DNA of 64,000 nucleotides from Lepidodermella squamata (lineage: Eukaryota > Gastrotricha): positions 682,001-746,000 of the forward strand of contig JBLDXI010000017.1 in NCBI GenBank assembly GCA_047495785.1, given 5' to 3'. The notes under the pieces are model-generated. The model had not been told where the DNA came from. It saw only the letters and a program-made list of their open reading frames with translations, and did no database searches. A program made the translations under genes and the position numbers. Below are positions 56,081-64,000 of this stretch, piece by piece (within the stretch, counting starts at the first letter, position 1; every line of letters starts with the position of its first letter).

Positions 56081-56581
56081 ATGCGTGACACTTTCAAAGC
56101 TCGCCAAATTTCCGAAGTCAGTAATATTTTTTTGTTAATTAAATTTATTTTTCACCGATTAATTTATTTTCAGAATGAGTTCGACGTTGACCAGGCTCAG
56201 TTGATTCTCGAGGCTTTTTACCAAAAAATCGGCGCTTGGAGCTCCGAGGCGAAAATTACGCAACTTGTTCATCAACTCGTCCTGAAATGGGAAATGCTAT
56301 TCGACGAGCTCGACTTAAACCTCGACGGCTATCTTGAATCGCGCGAGCTCAATCTAACGAATCAAGCCTGCGATTCGCTGGTCGACCTGCAACCGCTGCT
56401 CGGCCCGATAACTGCCGTTATGAAAGAGGTCATTTTGAGCTTGATTGCCATCGCCAGCGCGGCGCCTGTTAACAAGGACGCGTTCCGAGATGCTATTCAA
56501 TGCGTTATCGACGAACACGGCGAAAGGTTCGGCATTGAAAAACTGCGCCACATGCCGCCAATCGCTGTCAAAGATCAATAA
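56081..56581 (+). CDS. small EF-hand protein 3 (canonical calcium loop)
   Basis: Two exons (56081-56116, 56174-56581; phase 0) give 147 residues starting MRDTFKARQISE. The body has FDVDQAQLILEAFYQKIGAW, then one EF-hand, MLFDELDLNLDGYLESREL, with all main calcium ligands, and the shared C-terminal helices (DAFRDAIQCVIDEHG). It is the cleanest full-length member of the array, and the EF loop here is not interrupted by an intron. No signal peptide. Function unknown; a calcium-regulated cytosolic role is inferred. Confidence 0.78.
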   Translation: MRDTFKARQISEVSNIFLLIKFIFHRLIYFQNEFDVDQAQLILEAFYQKIGAWSSEAKITQLVHQLVLKWEMLFDELDLNLDGYLESRELNLTNQACDSLVDLQPLLGPITAVMKEVILSLIAIASAAPVNKDAFRDAIQCVIDEHGERFGIEKLRHMPPIAVKDQ

Positions 56582-56959
56582 AAAAATAGAAAAAAATCAC
56601 AATGACCTCGATAATATTGATGTTGATTTTAATTTTTCAACGCACTTATTTGTCATAATAATATTATATTATTCACGTGAATAAATTATGAAAAAAAAAT
56701 TAAAGATAAATTATACCCTTGAAGGTGCGCACGTGTCATCGACATGGAAAAAGCGAGAAAAAAAACAACGCAGCCCGGAATTATCGATCGACAAAAACAC
56801 GTATAGATACACACATTAGAAAGGTAGTAAAAAAAACACACACACATAGAGCGCGCTCACCTCAAAGACAGCTGCAGCACATCGTCTATTCATTTGTTAT
56901 AATAGAATGAGATGAGGTTTCATTCAACCTTGCAATAACATTTTTTCATATATGGGAAA
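56582..56959. other. intergenic within the EF-hand array
   Basis: AT-rich with a short run of alternating acacac; no gene seen. Confidence 0.4.
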
Positions 56960-57434
56960 ATGGTGGAGAATTTTCAGAAAATTGAGGCGGATTTAGAGAC
57001 ATTTTTCGCCGAAATCAACGCGCTTTCCGATAATTACCAGCGTTTAATCGCGACCTTCCTAGCCAACGATACGCCTGATAGATTTTTCAACTTTATCAAC
57101 AGCCTGGACGAAAACAATTATCTAACTTCAGTAAAATTGCTCAAATTTTCTCGTAAAATCATTACTTAATTTTTTCCAGAGTAAAATCGAGGCAGTTTGC
57201 TTGGCTATGCGGCTTTTGATGAAGCGGAACAGTTCCGCGCTGGCGATTTGCTCAATTTTGACGCCGGTAATGTTTGAACTGCAGGAATTGGCGCGGTTTT
57301 CGAACGACCGTGTCACCCGGTTACAGTACAAGTCGATTCTCGAGGCGACTCTGTCTCGGCAATGCGCCTCGATGGGCCTCAAAATACCACCCGGTTGCAA
57401 TATTTCTGACTTGCCTATCAGCTCATTCAACTGA
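56960..57434 (+). CDS. EF-hand-array protein 4 (degenerate loop)
   Basis: Two exons (56960-57130, 57180-57434; phase 0) give 141 residues from MVENFQKIEADLETFFAEIN. The region that aligns with the EF-hand of its neighbours is FINSLDENNYLTSSKIEAV: the glycine and several ligands are missing, so calcium binding is unlikely. The C-terminal helices (RLQYKSILEATLSRQCASMG) follow the family layout. The intron falls inside the former loop, as in members 1 and 5. Confidence 0.68.
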
Positions 57435-57705
57435 AAAAATGATTCCATTGAAAAAATTCAAATAAAAATAAAAAGGCATAATCAGTGACCTATTTACAAA
57501 AAAATTGGAGCCGCGCGACCTAATTCAGGTTGGCCGCATCGATTAAAATGCACCGAATGACACACTTTTTGTATCGAATTTATTGCTATTCATTTACAAT
57601 TCAGGAATCGATGTTTCTACACAGTATTTGAGAACCTTCTCGCGGCGTTTTTACAGCATTTTTATTACATCAAATATACCTCAACTTCAAATTTAAGCTT
57701 GCGAA

Positions 57706-58173
57706 ATGGATTTTGCTTGGGACGTTGGTCAAGCTCAGTATTTGTTGGAGAATTTCTACCAAACAGCTGATTTATTTACCGACAATCCTCAACAAGCAGC
57801 TGCATTTTTCATGGCTAACTGCGATCAGCTGTAAAAAGAATTCTCATTTTTTTATTATTTTTTTCAAAAAAATTTAATTTTCAGTTTTGCGCTTATTGAT
57901 CAGTCAAGGCGAGCGAATGGTTTTCTCGAGTATGACGAATTGATGGTGTTACATTTGGCTAATGAAAACATAATGGCGACTAACCCTATGGCGGCTACCA
58001 TGTGCATGATGATGCGGCCAATGATAGCCGAGTTGCAAGTTGTCTCGCAAATCGCCCCGGTCAACCTGTTTCAATTTCGCGAATGTCTCGCCCGCGTTAT
58101 GAGCCAATACGCCATGTCTTGGGGCATCGTCGTACCTCCACAAGGCGTTTGGGAAATCTCATTCGGATATTGA
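57706..58173 (+). CDS. EF-hand-array protein 5 (degenerate loop)
   Basis: Two exons (57706-57830, 57885-58173; phase 2) give 137 residues from MDFAWDVGQAQYLLENFYQT. The EF-hand region FALIDQSRRANGFLEYDEL keeps the start Asp, Gly and final Glu but has an altered spacing, so calcium binding is doubtful. The C-terminal part is Met-rich (AATMCMMMRPMIAEL) and ends with FRECLARVMSQYAMSWG, matching the paired helices of the paralogs. Confidence 0.68.
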
Positions 58174-59684
58174 AAAAAAACAAGCAGAGCCTTGGTTCAA
58201 TTTGTCGCAAAACTAACGCGACCTTGACCTTAAAATAAATATTTTCGATTTTCAAATTGCTGCAATATTATTGACTTGGAAGTAGAATAAAAAATGTCAC
58301 TTTTTCGTGAATTAATGAATTTGTTTAATTTTTGAACATCGCTTTTAGGCTCGTAAACTTGATACTTTAGCGGATGTCGGTTTTGCGGTGATTTGTCCCC
58401 CGTCGCGACAGCAAACAGCCCTCAATTTCGACAACTTTTGTTTATTTTACTAATTCATTTCCGGAATTCTTTTTCGGAGACAGCGTTTCGACCTCACTTC
58501 TGAAATTTCAGAATTCTCGGAAGAAGAGTCATTAAACTTGACCGCAAAGTAAATTCACGTAAATTATGAGGGAATAAGTTGCTTGTAACCGATCACGATA
58601 TCAATAAATCGATGAGTGAGCCAGATTTAACGAAATTTTCGAAATTCGATAACCCTATTTGTCCATCATTTTCTAGCTCAAATTAAGGTTTTTTCAAATT
58701 AGCTTCATGTGCTTCCATCTTTGATGAAGCACGCGGAAATTGAGGAAGTTCAAGAAGTCGTTGATTGGTGATATCATTTTTAACGATGCGAATTATAATA
58801 ATAGGAAGTGCGACTTGTGCGTGAAAATAGTGAAAAACTTGTCCGTGAGTTTGCCCGCGCTTAAAATCTGTAAAAATTATACTGAAATAAGAAAATAATT
58901 TTACAGAATGAGGGTCTTTTGATTTTAGAGAAATCAAATCGCGAATATAAATAATCAATTCGGCTATGGAAAACGATTATCGGAATTTTTCCTGATCATG
59001 AAAGACTCAGAATTTAAACAAAAATCGATCGAATGATGCCTGCAAAATTCTGTGGGATTTTCAACGCAGAGTTTCACCTACTTTTTAAATTACGTGTCGC
59101 AAAACTTGGTTCTTATCAGAAAGATCTTGCGAACTCAGAGCTTTCTGTGACATTATACATTGCTATGGGACAGATTATACCTTTTATCGGAACCAAATTT
59201 CAAATAAGCAAAATGTCGCTTTCCGAATATTTCTACGAAATTGAGGCAATTTCTGAATTCCATACTTCTTATACAAAATTTTACGATGAATTATTTTAAA
59301 TTATGCCGTTCAATCACGACATCTCTGACAGTTTCGAAAAGTGGTTTCAGGCCCTTTGAAAAATCAGAAATTTAGTTCCGCTAAAGTAAGACCCTCAATA
59401 ATTGAATATTATCAAGGTATATGGGCGTCAAATAATTATTGCCTCAAGGTAACTCTGAAGTTTAATTATAGTTTTTTATTTCATTAATAGCTCACAGCAA
59501 TGATAATAGTATTTTCTTTTATGATTGAGGCGAATATCATGTCGTAACGACGGCAGAAAACAGAGCCAACTTAGAGTCTTATGAGTTTCAAAGAAAATCA
59601 CAGCACGGAGTCATTTCGGCCAAGTAATGCTAACAGTAATAGGAATTAGATATCATTTACTTATTGCAAAGTGTTAGCAGTATA
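58174..59684. other. intergenic, repeat fragments, no gene called
   Basis: 58360-58520 (gtcgcgacagcaaac, tttcgacaact) resembles 62560-62700 and is probably an old element. An 88-codon frame at 59033-59299 has no family, start or splice support. Confidence 0.4.
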
Positions 59685-59829
59685 CAGGGTGGCCAAAAAA
59701 GCCTCAGAATAGTGGAATTCGATGCGCATCAATTTCAAGCAAATGAAACTCCTCTATTTCTAGAAATTCCTCATTAGAGAATGATGCACATCAAATTCCA
59801 CTATTTTGAGGCTCCCTGCGGCCACCATG
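59685..59829. mobile_element. MITE of the cagggtggcc family, diverged copy
   Basis: The left end is cagggtggccaaaa preceded by TA; the right end is a degraded inverse (ccctgcggccacc). Subterminal gtggaattcgatgcgcatc and its inverse are well matched. It is related to 28518-28691. It ends about a dozen bases from the stop codon of the GTPase gene and may contribute to its 3' UTR. Confidence 0.75.
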
Positions 59830-59841
59830 ATTTTCAGAGCA

Positions 59842-61097
59842 TCACGTTAAGTTCATGTTATCCATAAAAGCGCGATATGCACGTTCCGCTGCCTGGCGCG
59901 ATAAACCGCCTCTCATTAATTCATTAATCTGCAAGCAAATAAAATTAATTAAATTTAAGCAAAAACATGTTAAGAACAATTCTCATACCATTGCATCGGC
60001 ACTCGCCAATGCTGCGTTGCCTGCACGAAATTGGCTAATCCATTGTAACAGCCATTGAGCTATAGAAACGCCTTGGATTGCAAAACCGGCAACCGATAAA
60101 ATTTGTTGAGCAACAGCAAGATATTGCCCCATTTCTGAAAATTTTGCTTCACCTCTAAAAATATAATTGAAACACATGGAATTTAATCGAAATTGAAATT
60201 AACGATAAGATCAAGCCAATGAATTTAGAATAGTCAGTATATTATCATTCTCATCAAAAGCGAAATCAACATAATATCATGTCCCAATGTTCGAAATTAC
60301 GGCGCCACCAATCCGCCACGCGTTTCAGCCACAACGCCGAAAATTTCGCTGATCAAAGCCTTCTCGTCGATGGGATGAAACTTGGACGCATCGCCGTGCA
60401 AGATCTCCATCAGGGTGTAATTGCTGATGTAGAACAGAGGAAGTTCGGGCAGGTTTTTTTCTTGCAGGCTCGCGTTGAAGTTCTGCTTCACCAGCGCCTT
60501 CGCCTTTTCAACATATCGGGCCTGCTCTTCGCTGGGCAGCTCGTCGAATCGCTTCGATCCGTCACCGCCATTGTCCGACCGAACCAAATTGTCCAGATCT
60601 TGGTCAGCTTTCGCGCGGACAACAATTACTCGCCGTTTGTGGCGCATCAACGCCTCGATGAAGCAGACGTCGAAGCGGGTTAGACGCTCGCCGATGACAA
60701 CGATCAGAATGTCGAGAAAGTGCAGCGAATATTTGTCGACGTACGCCTCGAAATCGACAGGCTCTTTCAGCGTGCCAGCGCCCGGGATGTCCCATAAGTT
60801 GAACGCGCGTAGCTTTGGGACTTCGTGCTTCGCCGGCTCGCTGGTTTGCTCGACGATATTGACAGCGCAAACTTGCGAACCAACGACGCTGTTCACGAAC
60901 GACGACTTGCCTTTACCACTCCAGCCGACAACGCCAATGTTGATCTTGGATGTTGTATCCATTCCGCATTTTGCGGCTTGTTCTCGCAGCAGTTTCTCAG
61001 CCATTTTAGCATATTCTAATAGTTCGCTGTTTCGAAGCTGTTCGTCTTCTTTTGACAAAAGCCAATCAGGAAAGAACTTCCGAATGTCAAACGGCAT
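59842..61097 (-). CDS. immunity-related GTPase (IRG-like)
   Basis: Three exons (61097-60301, 60154-59989, 59928-59842; phases 2, 0) give 349 residues. I start at MPFDIRKFFPDW; an upstream ATG at 61151 would begin inside a repeat. The G domain has GWSGKGKSSFVN (G1), FNLWDIPGAG (G3) and VVRAKAD (G4), followed by a long insertion and LFYISNYTL. This order and the text around DIPG match the p47/IRG family better than GIMAP or septins; the P-loop is the GKS type. A helix (LLEYAKMAEKLLREQAAKCG) precedes the G domain. The spliced end adds a hydrophobic stretch (ILSVAGFAIQGVSIAQWLLQ) and a helix, possibly for membrane contact. In vertebrates such GTPases act on pathogen vacuoles; here that is inference. 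Confidence 0.82.
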
Positions 61098-61125
61098 CTT
61101 TTTGTTACAGAATAAGGCACTAAAA

Positions 61126-61340
61126 AGTGATCCCATAAGTAACGCAAGCACGATAAAATGGTCCAGAAACTAAAAAAATTCAAAAAATCATGAAAATAGT
61201 AATTGAAAGTTTGACTTGTTAATTGGGTTTAAAATAGGAATTTTGTCCAACCGGGTAAAATACCGAAAATTACCGAACCAATTACCATCGGGAATTTCTG
61301 GGTTTTATCCGATAAATTTTTTATTGGAAATTCCTGGCTT
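61126..61340. repeat. partial copy of the gtcccataagtaacg repeat
   Basis: From tcccataagtaacgcaagca to catcgggaatttctggg it follows 62805-63035 with many small changes (caaccgggtaaaataccg versus caactgggtaaaatactg). It lies directly upstream of the GTPase and may have displaced or supplied its promoter. Confidence 0.65.
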
Positions 61341-61769
61341 TGAATTTTTTCTAGAAATTTCCAGGGAACGCCGTTCCCCATTTTTGCATGTCTTGCATAT
61401 AATATCCAAAATAATTTATCATAACCCTCTAATTTTCCAACGGAGTAAGAATTACCTTAAAGCTGAGATTACCTTAATTAAGTCTGAGATTACCTGGCAT
61501 GATCGAATTTGTTGCTAAAATTGTTAGATTAGGGTTCGAAGGTAGAGGAACCGTAAAAGGTCCCGAACCTTAGATCGAACCTAGCTAAAATTGAGAAAGA
61601 CTCCTGATTTTGCCATCAGATTTGGAAACCCGGGAATTTGAGCAGGAAAGGTTGATGAAATACCAAGGACAAAGTTTTCGGTTTATAAAAACCAAAACGG
61701 AACCGCTTGAAAATGGTTATTGGTGAAGTAGCAGGGTCCTATATCAAAATTTGCTAACACTCGAAAATC

Positions 61770-61890
61770 GACCTGAACCTGACTATAACCTTAACCCTGA
61801 ACCCGAACCTTATTCCTGAACCCTAACAAAACCCAAACTCCAACCCTAACCGCAACCCGAACCCTAAGACCTTACACTAACTCCCAAGCC
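61770..61890. repeat. degenerate AACCCT/AACCTG short tandem repeat
   Basis: About 120 bp of irregular six-base units such as aacctg, aaccct and aacccg. It recalls telomere-type repeats but is too irregular to be a chromosome end. Confidence 0.6.
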
Positions 61891-62800
61891 CAATTCCTAA
61901 TAATCGTTTCGCTGAAAAAAAACATGATTTTATGAAATGAAAAATTAGAATGAAATGTTATTTTGTGCTACATAAATATGTTTAATTCAATTTAAAATAA
62001 ATTTAATTCAATTTTCTGAAATATTGTTCCCGCCCCTAGTCTGGTGACCCAACTTATTCAAGATTGGTCAAGAGCTTAGGAAAATCCGATTTTTCAAAGC
62101 CCCTCCTTGAACCGTAACTTTTTCGACTAGGTCCAGTTGATGAAGCCTTGTAGAAGAATAGGCACTATACTCGAGACCTTGCGCAAGACAATATATAATG
62201 TGGTGATAAAAGAAGGCAACAATTTAAAAAATCTAAATACAACTTCCCAATAACTAGATTCTCTATAGAGAATGAACATTCAAGATTCAATGGGCAGCAA
62301 TAAGAAACTAATACCCAAGTCTGTTTTCACTAGTGCCGGTCATAGATGGATTTTAGATCTGACATTATATAGCCGTACAAACCCGCCGGTCATGTGGTGA
62401 GATGGTAAAATGATTCATTTTTAATCTAAAAATAGCATCTCGAGTTTTTGTCGCGTGTCCAGTAGATCATCCCTTGCCAAGACTTTTTTAAGCGCGGGGC
62501 CTTGTTGCTAGAGTTTTTTATTAATCCGAATTGAGACACACTCTTTCTAGGCCCGCGAGAAATTCTTTATCGGATGCTGATTTGCGGTTTTTCGTCACAC
62601 GTCGCGACAGTCGCGCACAGCTCTCCTTTTCGACAACTATTCATTAATTAATTCGTTAATTCATTACCGGGATTATTTATCAAAGAAAGCGAACCACAAG
62701 TCAATATAAAGTTTCGACGTCACTTAGGCGCAAAATTTTAGAGTCGTTTCCGAGTCATAAAACTTTACCAGAATTTTATCGAAATATCGGAAATAATCTA

Positions 62801-63168
62801 CAGCGTGTCCCATAAGTAACGAAAGCAAAGAAAATACATGGAAATGGGCTCAGAAACTCTAAAATGAGAGACGAAGTCGTATCTCAATGCCAGAAAAATT
62901 GTAGAAAATTTCAAATCATCCCGAGAATAGTAATCAGATTTGTCACTTGTTAATGAGATTAAAAAAGTCCGCAGAAATTTGGTCCAACTGGGTAAAATAC
63001 TGAAAATTACCGAACCAGTTACCATCGGGGTTTTTCGGTAATTTTTTTATTTCTTCGTTCAAATCGCGATGGAATATTCTCTCGGTAGGAGAAATTTAAT
63101 AAAATTAGTTGAATTTCTAACAAAAATATGCCAAATTTAAAAATAGTTGCGCAACTTCTGGGACACGC
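62801..63168. mobile_element. MITE with cagcgtgtcccataag ends
   Basis: The left end cagcgtgtcccataagt is mirrored by acttctgggacacgc at 63154-63168. Internal sequence is shared with the partial copy at 61.1 kb and, inverted, with the repeat in intron 1 of P1. Non-coding, 368 bp. Confidence 0.7.
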
Positions 63169-64000
63169 AAAAATTAATTATTGCAAAATTTGGTGAGATT
63201 TTCAACGGGGGTGGCAATTGCGCACCCGAAATTGAGTGTTCCAGCGCTAATTTTGAGACTACAGCACTAGATTTCCGCTAAATATGGTTTTTCGAGTTTC
63301 ATGTCTTCGTAAACGCCTTACGACTAAGCCGCCCTTGACACTCCAGTCGCGACAACTCCGCACAGAAAACTCCGCAAAATCAATTAAAAATTAATTATTT
63401 ATTTATTTTGTCAACGACAACTCCGCAAACGTCTAATTTATTCGAATTTAAAGTTTTTATTCAATTATTTGAAATAATTTTTATCCGTCAACTGCGCAAA
63501 TGACAAGCCAGACAACGACAAGCCCGCAAATTATTTATTTCTGCTTATTTAACTAATCTTTCGACTCCGCTGACAGCGATTCTTAGTAAGGGTAAGATGG
63601 TTGTCAGATTAGGTTACGGTTGGAAATGGCTCGTTTTCGATAATTAAATAAATTATTTTGCGGAGTTTTCGTGGTGTGGCGACAAATCGGTGCGCGACTA
63701 TTGCGTCCGTAAACTTTGCGCCCCGACAATTACATCCAAAGACAGTCTAGCCCAAAAATGCGAGCGACTTATCCGTCCCCGACAAATTAGCCAAATTTTG
63801 GTTCATTCAGGCGACAATTTAGCTAGCGACACTTCCGATGACGACAACAGCGCTTTTTCTATATTATGAACAATATTTATTTACGACATTATAGCTAGCG
63901 ACTTTATAGCTGGCGACATAACAGCAAATAGAGACCGCATTCTAACCAGAGGTGGAAACAGGTAGATTTTTTGCAACCAAACTTGACCCATGACAGGACT

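Larger units (their letters stand above)
61098..64000. other. repeat-derived terminal stretch, no gene seen
   Basis: Contains two copies of one repeat (61126-61340 and 62801-63168), a degenerate AACCCT-like run, and from 63300 on a stretch dense in gcgac/cgaca words that has no coding frame. No gene is supported. Confidence 0.5.

Noticed and set aside
59989-60154. Separate small gene next to the GTPase
   Set aside because: Its phase and splice sites fit the end of the GTPase frame exactly, so it is a later exon of that gene.
60475-61173. 232-codon plus-strand frame opposite the GTPase
   Set aside because: Antisense shadow of a conserved coding exon, with no motif or splice partner of its own.
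61770-61890. Telomere or subtelomere boundary
   Set aside because: Units are irregular and ordinary repeat-rich sequence continues on both sides.

Overview
The window is animal nuclear DNA. Almost every gene is split by GT-AG introns, mostly 50-70 bp, and the families are metazoan: a Cys-loop channel, a class C GPCR, C-type lectins, core-1 galactosyltransferase-like enzymes, lipocalin-like proteins, a RING-CH ligase and an IRG-like GTPase. Tight packing, frequent intron gain or loss between paralogs, and many short inverted-repeat elements suggest a small-genome bilaterian. A nematode-, tardigrade- or larvacean-like animal would fit, but nothing here fixes the species. Gene models were built by hand from frame and splice-site agreement; exon ends may be off by a base or so.

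Layout. 0.5-1.8 kb: a ligand-gated ion channel. 2-11.9 kb: secreted C-type lectins on the minus strand. Lectin A is intact. Lectin B is its paralog and is cut in two inside its last exon by an almost complete non-LTR retrotransposon (about 5.0-8.9 kb). A third lectin carries a Sushi domain, and a decayed copy of its last exon lies at 3.7 kb. 13-15.5 kb: two small secreted paralogs of unknown family. 15.8-21.1 kb: three lipocalin-like genes, each ending in a hydrophobic GPI-signal-like tail. 21.7-24.2 kb: a GABA-B-like receptor.

24.8-53.2 kb is a cluster of eight complete C1GALT1-like (GT31) glycosyltransferase genes plus several exon relics. The first has a 2 kb intron that contains a complete RING-CH membrane ligase gene on the other strand. 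One member (35.3-37.5 kb) has lost the DDD metal-binding motif and the CCS motif but keeps an open frame, so it looks like a pseudoenzyme. Three near-identical members (37.7-48.4 kb) sit in a repeated unit that also carries scraps of the neighbouring genes, which records how the array grew. The spacers are full of short inverted-repeat elements, some nested inside one another.

53.9-58.2 kb: five small EF-hand-type proteins in a head-to-tail array. Three keep canonical calcium loops and two have degenerate ones. 59.8-61.1 kb: an immunity-related GTPase (IRG-like) with a spliced C-terminal helical extension. The last 3 kb is repeat-derived.

Working together: most of the products are secreted, surface or Golgi proteins (lectins, probable chitin-binding modules, lipocalins, mucin-type O-glycan enzymes). 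With the IRG-like GTPase they suggest a fast-evolving surface or defence region. That reading is inference from gene content only.
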